Assembly (NCBI RefSeq): GCF_049065735.1
Contig: NZ_JBAKHD010000005.1
Coordinates: 62,001 to 126,000, forward strand
Direction: 5' to 3'
Origin: Paramesorhizobium sp049065735
GTDB lineage: Bacteria; Pseudomonadota; Alphaproteobacteria; Rhizobiales; Rhizobiaceae
DNA length: 64,000 bases
The notes beneath the pieces were generated by a model. The model saw only the letters and a program-made list of their open reading frames with translations. It was not told where the DNA came from and searched no databases. Below are positions 34,304 to 42,486 of the stretch, piece after piece; position 1 is the stretch's first letter, and each line of letters begins with the position of its first letter. The translations under genes and the position numbers were made by a program.

Positions 34304-34705
34304 CTATTCTCTCGCGGCATGCCAGGCACCGCCATCGGCACCGTCGCCCGAGATTTCGCCGGCCTTCTTGTCCTTCACATAGCGGTAAAGCGGCCGGCCG
34401 TTATGCGCCCATTGCTGAGTGCCGTCCTTGCGCTGGATGAGCGTGTAGTCGTCATCGGTGACCGTGGCGCCCTGGGCGGCGGTCAGGGGCGGCCAGTTTT
34501 TTGCGCATTGATCGTAGCAATTCGACGTTCCCACACCGTCTTTGGTGTGGATATAGAGCGCCATGCCATTGGCGTCGGTCAATATCTCACCTTTCGCCGT
34601 TGGCAGCGTACGGATTGCACCACCGGCATGGATGTCGTCGGCATGTGCAAAGGGCACTGCAAAGGCGAGAGCCGCGGTGGTGAAAAGCAGGGTACGAATA
34701 GTCAT
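34304..34705 (-). CDS. Secreted COG4315 / PF03640-type repeat protein
   Basis: This 133-residue protein has a signal peptide (MTIRTLLFTTAALAFAVPFAHA) and two short repeats of the 'secreted repeat of unknown function' family: ILTDANGMALYIHTKDGVGTSNCYDQCAKNWPPL and later IQRKDGTQQWAHNGRPLYRYVKDKKAGEISGDG. The Cys-x3-Cys and W-P-P-L and NGxPLY motifs are typical. The function is unknown. AAGGAG precedes two ATGs; the second, at 34705, has the better spacing. The gene is followed by a strong hairpin terminator. Confidence 0.85.
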   Translation of the reverse strand: MTIRTLLFTTAALAFAVPFAHADDIHAGGAIRTLPTAKGEILTDANGMALYIHTKDGVGTSNCYDQCAKNWPPLTAAQGATVTDDDYTLIQRKDGTQQWAHNGRPLYRYVKDKKAGEISGDGADGGAWHAARE

Positions 34706-34851
34706 CATTAGCTCCTTGGGGTTAGAGTGGTCCGACCCGCTGGGGAGGTTAACAATTGGTATATGATTTTTGTTCCCAACTTTTTGATAGAAGGAAATTG
34801 AGCATTTAATCGATTACTTAAGTTAAATTTGGCGCTGAAGCGCTGATTCTT

Positions 34852-34878
34852 AAAAAAGCCCCGCTGAAAAAGCGGGGC
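34852..34878 (-). terminator. Rho-independent terminator after ftsK
   Basis: GCCCCGCT (34858-34865) pairs with AGCGGGGC (34871-34878) around a GAAAA loop. On the minus strand the stem is followed by TTTTTT. It lies 68 bp past the ftsK stop. Confidence 0.85.
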
Positions 34879-34945
34879 CAGGAGGGCCTAGAGGGGCCTA
34901 AAGGGTGGACGCGGATATCGTTCTCTTCGCTGCGTGACCGCCGCG

Positions 34946-37588
34946 TTACTGTGAGAGGATCTCGCGCTTGCCGACATGGTTCGCCGGGCCGACCAGCCCT
35001 TCCTTCTCCATCCGCTCCACCAGCGAGGCGGCGCGGTTGTAGCCGATGCCGAGGCGGCGCTGGATGTAGGAGGTGGAGCACTTCTTGTCGCGCATGATCA
35101 CCTTGACCGCCTGGGCGTAGAGATCGTCGTCACCATCCTCTTCCGCCATGGCGGTCTTGTCGAACACGGCGGTATCTTCCGGCTCCGGCGTTTCTTCCTC
35201 TTCATCCGCGGTGACGGTGTTGAGGTAGTCCGGACGGCCCTGAAGCTTCAGGTGCGACACGACCTTCTCGACTTCCTCGTCGGAAACGAAGGGGCCGTGG
35301 ACGCGGGAGATGCGGCCGCCGCCGACCATGTGCAGCATGTCGCCCTGGCCGAGGAGCTGCTCCGCGCCCATTTCGCCGAGGATGGTGCGGCTGTCGATCT
35401 TCGACGTCACCTGGAAGGAAATACGGGTCGGGAAGTTCGCCTTGATCGTGCCGGTGATGACATCGACCGAAGGACGCTGCGTCGCCATGATCAGGTGGAT
35501 GCCGGCGGCGCGGGCCATCTGGGCGAGACGCTGGATCGCGCCTTCGATTTCCTTGCCCGCGACCATCATCAGGTCGGCCATCTCATCGACGATGATGACG
35601 ATATAGGGCATCGGCGAGAGGTCCATTTCCTCCTGCTCGTAGAGGGTCTCGCCGGTGTTCTTGTCGAAGCCGGTCTGGACGGTGCGGACGATCGCCTCGC
35701 CCTTTTCCTTGGCGGCGGCGACGCGGGCGTTGAAGCCGTCGATGTTGCGCACGCCGACCGCCGACATCTTGCGATAGCGGTCTTCCATCTCGCGCACCGC
35801 CCATTTCAATGCCATGACGGCCTTCTTAGGGTCGGTGACGACGGGCGTGAGCAGATGCGGGATGCCGTCATAGATCGACAGTTCGAGCATCTTCGGGTCC
35901 ACCATGATCAGGCGGCACTGTTCGGGCGTCATCCGGTAGAGCAGCGACAGGATCATGGTGTTGATGGCCACGGACTTGCCCGAGCCGGTGGTGCCGGCGA
36001 CGAGCAAATGCGGCATCTTGGCCAGTTCCGCCACGACCGGCTCGCCGCCGATGCTCTTGCCGAGGCAGAGCGCCAGCTTGTAATCCGTGTCCTGGAAATC
36101 CTCCGAGGTGATCATCTCGCGGAAATAGACCGTTTCGCGATTGGCGTTCGGAAGCTCGATGCCGATGACATTGCGGCCCGGAACCACCGCCACGCGGGCC
36201 GAAAGGGCCGACATGGAGCGGGCGATATCGTCGGCAAGACCGATGACGCGCGAGGATTTGATGCCCGGCGCGGGCTCGAACTCGTAGAGCGTGACCACAG
36301 GGCCGGGGCGGACATGGATGATCTCGCCCTTGACGCCGAAATCTTCCAACACGCTTTCCAGAAGCCCGGCCTTACGCTCCAGCATTTCCTGCGTGATGAC
36401 TTCGCCCTCCTGCGCGGGCGGCTCCTGCAACAGCTCGACCGGCGGCAGCTCGTAGCCATGCTGGCCCTGCGCGCCCATCAGGCGCAACTCCATGCGAGCG
36501 GGCGTGAAGGACTGCTCGCGGCGCGGCATCATGGTGACGACGGTCGAGGATACAGGGGCAGGAGCTGCGGCGATCGGCGCGGGCTCGACGGCCTGTTCTT
36601 GTTCCACTGCCGCTTCCGGGGCGCTTACCGTTTCGGCTTGCGGCTCGTTATCCTGAACGACCTCGGCTGCTGCTTCTTCAATCTCCGGCTTGGACTGCGC
36701 GGCGGCTACGGTTTCCGGCGTCGCGGCAACTTCCGCCACGGGCGCTACCGGCTCCGGTGTGACGGCCACGGGCATGGTTGCGGCCAGCGCTTCCGCCACC
36801 TTGTCGGCCATGCCCGGCTGCTTCCATTCGCGCACGCGGAAGAGCTCGGTGATTGCCGTCGCCTGCGGCTTCGGCCGGGCGGGGGCGGCAACCGGTGCAG
36901 CGGGCAGTTCGCCGAAAATATCGACCGATTCCCAGAAGGCGAAATCGGACAGATGGGTGAAAGGCGTGTCATGACGGCTGACGGCTTGCTCCTTACTTGC
37001 GGGAGCGGCGGCCATGACGGGCGCCGGCTTTACAATGGGAGCAGCCGCCACAGGCTGAGGGGCGGCCACCACTGCCTGCGGGGCAGGGGCGGGCGCAGCC
37101 ACGGCAACGCTTGCCGCCGGCTGGGGCTTCACCGGAGCGTCCTTTTTCGGGCGCACCAGATCATTCGCACGCGGATCGGTGGGCGGCGTCTTGGACTTTT
37201 CCAGCTCGATCTGCGGCGTGCGGGTAAAGCGCACATTTTCGCCCATGGAAAAAGCGTGCTTCCACACCGGGGGATAGCCGGATTGGTTCGTGTGCTCGCT
37301 GCGTGCACCGGATGCGGCCAGCTGCTGAGGGACGGGGCGCATAGCGCTCGCCGCCGGTTGCACCGGACGCGGCGTTATCGGCTGAAGCTGGACCGGACGG
37401 AGCGGCTGATAGACGCCCGGAGCGGTCTGCCGGACGGCTTCCCCGCGATAACCGGTGGGCGCATGGGATGGGTTGATGGATTCGGCGGCCGTACGGCTGG
37501 GTACGCTGGGGGGGATCGGCTCGCGCCGTTCGTTTTCTTCGTCGTAGTCGTTTGAATTAATTGGGAAATTTGTTCTCTGGATACGCAT
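34946..37588 (-). CDS. ftsK: FtsK/SpoIIIE-type DNA translocase lacking membrane segments
   Basis: This 880-residue protein is an FtsK-type ATPase that pumps DNA to resolve chromosome termini at division. Residues 1 to about 390 are a disordered Pro/Ala/Val/Glu-rich region with no hydrophobic helix. The motor follows: GEIIHVRPGPVVTLYEFEPAPGIKSSRV, Walker A AGTTGSGKSVAIN and Walker B YIVIIVDEMADLMM. The C-terminal gamma domain is AQAVKVIMRDKKCSTSYIQRRLGIGYNRAASLVERMEKEGLVG, which reads KOPS sites. Canonical FtsK has four N-terminal membrane helices; they are absent here, so this may be a soluble paralogue. I start at the ATG at 37588; upstream codons begin only at a TTG. Confidence 0.92.
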   Translation of the reverse strand: MRIQRTNFPINSNDYDEENERREPIPPSVPSRTAAESINPSHAPTGYRGEAVRQTAPGVYQPLRPVQLQPITPRPVQPAASAMRPVPQQLAASGARSEHTNQSGYPPVWKHAFSMGENVRFTRTPQIELEKSKTPPTDPRANDLVRPKKDAPVKPQPAASVAVAAPAPAPQAVVAAPQPVAAAPIVKPAPVMAAAPASKEQAVSRHDTPFTHLSDFAFWESVDIFGELPAAPVAAPARPKPQATAITELFRVREWKQPGMADKVAEALAATMPVAVTPEPVAPVAEVAATPETVAAAQSKPEIEEAAAEVVQDNEPQAETVSAPEAAVEQEQAVEPAPIAAAPAPVSSTVVTMMPRREQSFTPARMELRLMGAQGQHGYELPPVELLQEPPAQEGEVITQEMLERKAGLLESVLEDFGVKGEIIHVRPGPVVTLYEFEPAPGIKSSRVIGLADDIARSMSALSARVAVVPGRNVIGIELPNANRETVYFREMITSEDFQDTDYKLALCLGKSIGGEPVVAELAKMPHLLVAGTTGSGKSVAINTMILSLLYRMTPEQCRLIMVDPKMLELSIYDGIPHLLTPVVTDPKKAVMALKWAVREMEDRYRKMSAVGVRNIDGFNARVAAAKEKGEAIVRTVQTGFDKNTGETLYEQEEMDLSPMPYIVIIVDEMADLMMVAGKEIEGAIQRLAQMARAAGIHLIMATQRPSVDVITGTIKANFPTRISFQVTSKIDSRTILGEMGAEQLLGQGDMLHMVGGGRISRVHGPFVSDEEVEKVVSHLKLQGRPDYLNTVTADEEEETPEPEDTAVFDKTAMAEEDGDDDLYAQAVKVIMRDKKCSTSYIQRRLGIGYNRAASLVERMEKEGLVGPANHVGKREILSQ

Positions 37589-37917
37589 TACACCTGCAAC
37601 CCGCAAATAGGAGATCGCCCGCTTGGCTTACCTATAATCAATAAAAAATGAAGGTTAATAGTGTCCTTAAAGGCGGGGAAATAAGGTAGGGAAGGGGCTC
37701 GATCGTGGTCTCGAAGCACATTCTCTGTGTGCTCGCGGTGGCCGCAAAAAGCACGGGGCGAGCAGTCACTCGTCTGTCACATATAATTTACGCACATAGA
37801 AATTAAATTTGACGCGCGGAAAGTTTTGTGGTTGGCTTCCTTTGTCGGCTGGCATAGGGAGCCCGTCAGCACAGAATAGTTTCATAATTCGGCTCCGATA
37901 AATCCCGGGAGGATTTC
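37589..37917. other. Intergenic promoter region between ftsK and the sugar operon
   Basis: About 330 bp separate these divergent genes. A TATAAT lies at 37782-37787 on the plus strand, but I see no good -35 at the right distance. No supported small gene or clear operator for the LacI regulator encoded at 43839 is visible. Confidence 0.45.
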
Positions 37918-38811
37918 GTGACCCTTTCTCGTTTCCTGAAGCCGCTGCTCGCTTCCGCGGCGATCTCTCTCATGACGATTGCCGCCCATGCGGATGGCAT
38001 CGGCGCCTCGCTGCTGACGCAGCAGCATCCGTTCTATAACGAGCTGGCCAAGGCCATCACCGAAGAGGCGAAGGCCAAAAATGTGCCGCTCGAAATCTCC
38101 ATCGCCAATCAGGACCTGAACAAGCAGCTTGCCGATGTAGAAGACTTCATCGTCAAGGGCATCGACGTGCTGATCATCTCGCCTGTCGATAGCAAGGGCG
38201 CTGTCGCAGCGATCAAGCGGGCGGAGGCGGCGGGCATCAAGGTCATCACGGTCGACGTGCCTGTGGATGGCGTGGAAGTGACCTCGCATATCGGCACTGA
38301 CAATTATGCCGGCGGCGTCAAGGCGGGCGAGCTCATGGCCCAGGAGCTTGGCGACAAGGGCAATGTGGCAATCATCGATTATCCGACCGTGCAGTCGGTG
38401 GTAAACCGCGTCAAGGGCTTCAAGGACGCCCTCGCCAAGCATCCGAACATCAAGATCGTTGCCCAGCAGACCGGCATCACCCGCGCCGAGGCGCTGGCGG
38501 CGGCGCAGAACATGCTGCAGGCCAATCCTGACATCAACGGCATCTTCGGCTTCGGCGACGACGCGGCGCTTGCTGCTGCCGTGGCGGTGAAGTCGGCGGG
38601 CCTCACCGGCAAGGTGAAGGTGATCGGCTTCGACGGCATGCCTGAAGCGATTAACGCTGTGAACACCGATCCCGACATGGTCGGCGTCATCCAGCAATAT
38701 CCGGACAAGATGGGCAAGCTCGCCGTCGATACGGCGGTGAAGGTGATCGCCGGGGAGAAGGTCCCCGCCGAGCAGCCGATCGAGCCGGGCGTTTACACGA
38801 AGAAGAAGTAA
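37918..38811 (+). CDS. Sugar ABC transporter periplasmic binding protein (ribose type)
   Basis: The 297-residue protein is a cluster B (RbsB-like) sugar-binding protein with a signal peptide (MTLSRFLKPLLASAAISLMTIAAHA). It shows GIGASLLTQQHPFYNELAKAITEEAK at the start, FIVKGIDVLIISPVDSKGAVAAIKRAEAAGIKVITVDVPV, and FGFGDDAALAAAVAVKSAGL in the second lobe. The start codon is GTG behind GGGAGG. It heads an operon with ATPase, permease, PfkB kinase and a GatZ-like gene, so the sugar is probably a ketohexose or hexitol-related compound, which is inferred from context only. Confidence 0.9.
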   Translation: MTLSRFLKPLLASAAISLMTIAAHADGIGASLLTQQHPFYNELAKAITEEAKAKNVPLEISIANQDLNKQLADVEDFIVKGIDVLIISPVDSKGAVAAIKRAEAAGIKVITVDVPVDGVEVTSHIGTDNYAGGVKAGELMAQELGDKGNVAIIDYPTVQSVVNRVKGFKDALAKHPNIKIVAQQTGITRAEALAAAQNMLQANPDINGIFGFGDDAALAAAVAVKSAGLTGKVKVIGFDGMPEAINAVNTDPDMVGVIQQYPDKMGKLAVDTAVKVIAGEKVPAEQPIEPGVYTKKK

Positions 38812-38845
38812 TTCGGTCAGGGCCGTGCGGCGGCGCTGTGGCCTA

Positions 38846-39016
38846 CCCCTCATCCGGCCGCTTTGCGGCCACCTTCTCCCACAAGGGGAGAAGGGAGGTG
38901 GGTGGCATTCCCATTGATGCCAGCCCCTAACGTTTGCGATTGGCGGAAGCGCTCGCGCAAGCTTCTTCTCCCCTTGTGGGAGAAGGTGGCCGCGCGTAGC
39001 GCGGACGGATGAGGGG
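38846..39016. repeat. Palindromic intergenic element inside the sugar operon
   Basis: The left arm (38846-38892) begins CCCCTCATCCGGCCGC and reads on through CCACCTTCTCCCACAAGGGG. The right arm (38966-39016) is its inverted, slightly diverged copy ending GACGGATGAGGGG. Both lie between the binding-protein and ATPase genes of one operon. This CCCTCATCCGGC / CCTTCTCCCACAAGGGGAGA palindrome is a familiar dispersed repeat of Rhizobiales. As RNA it folds into a long hairpin that could shield the upstream message or lower expression of the downstream genes. Confidence 0.85.
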
Positions 39017-39049
39017 TTGCTGCGCACCGCCGGCCCAGAGGATAAATCC

Positions 39050-40561
39050 ATGGCTTCTTCCGGTAACGATATCATCCTGGATATCAGTGACGTCACCAAA
39101 ACCTTCGGGCAGGTAGCGGCGCTGAAATCCATGCAGTTGCAGGTCCGGCGCGGGCGGGTTCATACGATCCTGGGCGAAAACGGCGCGGGAAAATCGACGC
39201 TGATGAAGATCCTCGCCGGGGTCTATCAGCCGACTTCCGGCAGCATCGTGCTCGACGGCACGCCCTATGCGCCCGCCGATCCGCAGGAGGCGGCGCGGGC
39301 GGGGCTGACCATCGTCTTCCAGGAACTGAGCCTCTGCAACAATCTGACGGTTGCCGAAAACATTCTGGCGACGCGCGAACCGGCGACGGCGGGTTTCATC
39401 AACGACCGGGCGCTTGTGGCCAAAGCTGCCGCGCTTGTCGAGGAACTGGGCCTGCCTGTCGATGTGACCGAAAAGGTCGGCAATCTCTCCATCGCCCAGC
39501 GGCAATTGGTGGAAATCGCCAAGGGGCTCAGCATCGAGGCGAAGGTGGTGATCCTCGACGAGCCGACCTCCTCCTTGAGCGACAGCGAGGCGGAAATTCT
39601 CTTCGGCATCATCGAGAGGCTGAAGCGCAAGGGCGTTGCGGTCATCTACATCTCGCATCGCATGGAGGAGATCATGCGGCTCAGCGACGACATCACCGTC
39701 GTGCGCGACGGAAGCTATATCGCCACCCGCGAAAAGCAGGACGCGACCATTGAGGAACTGATCGCGCTGATGGTCGGGCGCGACATGAACGAGATTTACC
39801 CCCCCCGCGACGTAGCCGTGCCAACAGGTGCGCCGGTTCTGGAAGTAAATGGCCTTTCGCGGGACGGCGAGTTCGAGCAGGTTTCCTTCGAGGTGAGGGC
39901 AGGGGAGATCTTCGGCTTTTTCGGGCTTGTCGGCTCTGGACGCTCGGAGGTGATGAACACGCTGTTCGGCATCAAGCGCGCCTCGTCGGGCACCGTCGCC
40001 ATCGATGGCAGCACGGTCTCGACTGCCTCTCCCGCGCAAGCCATCGGCCGGGGCATCGCCTTCGTCACCGAAAACCGCAAGGAGGAAGGGCTGGTGCTGA
40101 GTCACAGCGTCTCCTCCAACATCTCCATGGTGGGGTTGAAGGCATTCTCCAATTTCTTCGGTTTCCTCCGCAGGGGCGAGGAGCGCGAGGCGGCCAATGG
40201 CGAGGTCAAGCGGCTTGCGATCAAGACCGCCTCGCTGGAAACACCTGCCGGCGCGCTTTCAGGCGGCAACCAGCAGAAGATCGTGCTGGCGAAATGGCTG
40301 CTGACGCGCCCGAAAATCCTCATCCTCGACGAGCCGACGCGCGGTGTCGATGTCGGGGCTAAATTCGAAATTTACAAGATTATCCGCCAGCTGGCCGCGG
40401 AAGGCACGGCGATCCTGCTCATCTCCTCCGAGCTGCCGGAGGTGATCGGCATGAGCGACCGCATCGCCGTCATGCATGAGGGGCGGCTCAGCGCCACCCT
40501 TTCGGGCAACGACCGCACGCCGGAAAAGATCATGACTTTTGCAACGGGTTTCGCATCATGA
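39050..40561 (+). CDS. Sugar ABC transporter ATPase (RbsA type, two ATPase domains)
   Basis: This 503-residue protein holds two fused nucleotide-binding domains, as in RbsA/MglA. Domain 1 has Walker A GENGAGKSTLM (near residue 43), signature LSIAQRQLVEIAKGLS and Walker B VVILDEPTSSLSD. Domain 2 (from about 255) has the usual degenerate GLVGSGRSEVMNTLFG in place of Walker A, then LSGGNQQKIVLAKWL and ILILDEPTRGVDVG. I start at the ATG at 39050 behind GAGGAT; an upstream frame is repeat-derived. The permease start overlaps its stop (ATGA). Confidence 0.93.
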   Translation: MASSGNDIILDISDVTKTFGQVAALKSMQLQVRRGRVHTILGENGAGKSTLMKILAGVYQPTSGSIVLDGTPYAPADPQEAARAGLTIVFQELSLCNNLTVAENILATREPATAGFINDRALVAKAAALVEELGLPVDVTEKVGNLSIAQRQLVEIAKGLSIEAKVVILDEPTSSLSDSEAEILFGIIERLKRKGVAVIYISHRMEEIMRLSDDITVVRDGSYIATREKQDATIEELIALMVGRDMNEIYPPRDVAVPTGAPVLEVNGLSRDGEFEQVSFEVRAGEIFGFFGLVGSGRSEVMNTLFGIKRASSGTVAIDGSTVSTASPAQAIGRGIAFVTENRKEEGLVLSHSVSSNISMVGLKAFSNFFGFLRRGEEREAANGEVKRLAIKTASLETPAGALSGGNQQKIVLAKWLLTRPKILILDEPTRGVDVGAKFEIYKIIRQLAAEGTAILLISSELPEVIGMSDRIAVMHEGRLSATLSGNDRTPEKIMTFATGFAS

Positions 40562-41514
40562 GCAACAATTCCAACGCCACGATGATGAGGGCGGCGAAGC
40601 AATATGGCGGCATTCTCCTGTCGCTCATCGTGCTGTGCGTCATCTTTTCGGTGGTCAATCCCCGCTTCATGTCGGTGGCGAATTTCCTCAACGTGCTGCA
40701 GCAGGTGTCGGTCATCGCCATCGCCGCCTTCGGCATGACCTGGGTGATCCTGCTGGGCGAAATCGACCTTTCCATCGGCTCGATCATTGCCGTGGCCGGG
40801 ATGGTGGGAGCGCAGTGCTTCGCCTTCGGGCTCGGCTTCGTTCCGGCGATTGCGCTGACGCTGCTGACCGGGGCGATCCTCGGCTTCATCAACGGCACGC
40901 TCACGGCCAAGCTGATGCTGCCGTCCTTCATCGTGACGGTGGCGACGATGGGCATTTATCGCGGGCTCGTCAGCCTGCCGACCAATGGCGCGCCGGAAAT
41001 GATCACCGATGCGAGCTGGACCGCCATCGGCACGAACAATTTTCTCGGCATACCCATCATCATCTGGATCGTCGCGGCGCTGTTTCTCGTCAATCATATC
41101 CTCTTGAGCAAGACGACCTTCGGCCGGCGCGCCTATCTCACCGGCGGCAACCGCGAGGCGGCGCTCTATTCAGGCATCAAGGTGGACCGTCTGAAGATCA
41201 TCATCTTCATGATCTCGGGCGTCATGGCGGCGGTGAGCGGCATCCTGCTCTCCTCGCGCCTCTTCTCGGCGCAGACCAATGCCGGGGTGAGCTATGAGCT
41301 CGACGCCATCGCCGCGGCGGTGCTGGGCGGCACCAGCCTTGCCGGCGGCGTCGGCACCATGGTCGGCACGCTGATCGGCGCGCTCATCATCGGCGTCATG
41401 AACAACGGCATGAACATGCTCTCCGTCCCGTATTTCTACCAGCTGATCGTCAAGGGCCTGGTGATCCTCATCGCCGTCTATCTCGATGTGCGCGCGAAGC
41501 GGGCAAAGCAGTAA
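40558..41514 (+). CDS. Sugar ABC transporter permease (RbsC type)
   Basis: A 318-residue membrane protein with about nine to ten helices. Family stretches include RFMSVANFLNVLQQVSVIAIAAFGMTWVILLGEIDLSIGSIIAVAGM and the conserved cytoplasmic loop GRRAYLTGGNREAALYSGIKVDRLKI, followed by SYELDAIAAAVLGGTSLAGGVGT. It forms the channel of the importer with the preceding ATPase. The overlapping start and stop show translational coupling. Confidence 0.93.
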   Translation: MSNNSNATMMRAAKQYGGILLSLIVLCVIFSVVNPRFMSVANFLNVLQQVSVIAIAAFGMTWVILLGEIDLSIGSIIAVAGMVGAQCFAFGLGFVPAIALTLLTGAILGFINGTLTAKLMLPSFIVTVATMGIYRGLVSLPTNGAPEMITDASWTAIGTNNFLGIPIIIWIVAALFLVNHILLSKTTFGRRAYLTGGNREAALYSGIKVDRLKIIIFMISGVMAAVSGILLSSRLFSAQTNAGVSYELDAIAAAVLGGTSLAGGVGTMVGTLIGALIIGVMNNGMNMLSVPYFYQLIVKGLVILIAVYLDVRAKRAKQ

Positions 41515-41532
41515 TCAAAGCAGGCAATACAC

Positions 41533-42486
41533 ATGTCAAAAATTCTCACCATCGGCGAGGTTCTGGTGGAGATCGTCGCGACCAAGCGCGGCAATGGCTT
41601 TCGCGAGGCGGTGCCGCTGATCGGGCCGTTCCCGTCAGGCGCGCCGGCCATCTTCATCGACCAGGTGGGCAAGCTCGGGCAGGATTGCGCCATCATCTCG
41701 CGCGTCGGCGACGATGATTTCGGCCATGTCAATCTCGACCGGCTGAAGGCCGATGGCGTCGACATATCGGGCATCGAAGTGGTGCCGCAGGGGACGACGG
41801 GCAGCGCCTTTGTGCGCTATCGCGAGGATGGCAGCCGGGCCTTCGTCTTCAACATTCGCCACAGCGCCTGCGGCAGGATCAAGCTGACGCAAGCGGCGCT
41901 AGATCTCATCGACTGCTGCACGCATCTGCATGTGATGGGAAGCGCGCTTTATTCGCGCAGCCTCATCAAGGGCATTCTGACCGCGGTGGAGCGCATCAAG
42001 GCGCGCGGCGGAACCGTCTCGTTCGACCCCAACATCCGCCCCGAAATCCTCGACAGCCCCGGTATGCGTGAGGCGCTGAAGACGGTGCTTTCCAAGACCG
42101 ATCTTTTCCTGCCGAGCGGGCCGGAGCTTTTCCTTTTCGCCGAGGCGCAGACGGAGGAAGAGGCGGTGGCCGAACTCATCGCGGCAGGCATCCGCGCCAT
42201 CGTGGTCAAGCGCGGGGCCGAGGGCGCAACTTATTTCGACGCCGCGACACGGCTTACCGTGCCGGGCTTCACCGTCGAGGAAGTGGACCCCACCGGCGCG
42301 GGCGATTGCTTCGGCGCAACCTTCGTCACCTTCTGGCTGGCAGGCGCGTCGCCGCGCGAGGCTCTGACCTACGCCAATGCATCGGGCGCGCGTGCGGTGA
42401 CGAGGGCGGGTCCCATGGAAGGCGCTTCGACCCGCGCCGAACTTGATGCGCTGATCGCATCGCAAACGAAGGAATTGACGGCATGA
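41533..42486 (+). CDS. PfkB family sugar kinase
   Basis: The 317-residue protein is a ribokinase-fold sugar kinase. The signature DPTGAGDCFGATFVTFWLAGA near residue 253 holds the catalytic aspartate and anion hole; the N-terminal KILTIGEVLVEIVATKRGN and VSFDPNIRPEIL are typical of KdgK/fructokinase relatives. Given the neighbours it probably phosphorylates the imported sugar before a GatZ/KbaZ-linked aldolase step. It is 18 bp behind the permease and overlaps the next gene by four bases. Confidence 0.9.
   Translation: MSKILTIGEVLVEIVATKRGNGFREAVPLIGPFPSGAPAIFIDQVGKLGQDCAIISRVGDDDFGHVNLDRLKADGVDISGIEVVPQGTTGSAFVRYREDGSRAFVFNIRHSACGRIKLTQAALDLIDCCTHLHVMGSALYSRSLIKGILTAVERIKARGGTVSFDPNIRPEILDSPGMREALKTVLSKTDLFLPSGPELFLFAEAQTEEEAVAELIAAGIRAIVVKRGAEGATYFDAATRLTVPGFTVEEVDPTGAGDCFGATFVTFWLAGASPREALTYANASGARAVTRAGPMEGASTRAELDALIASQTKELTA

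Noticed and set aside
34976..37555. 859-codon open frame opposite ftsK
   Set aside because: It is the antisense shadow of a high-GC coding sequence; composition is not protein-like and ftsK is certain.
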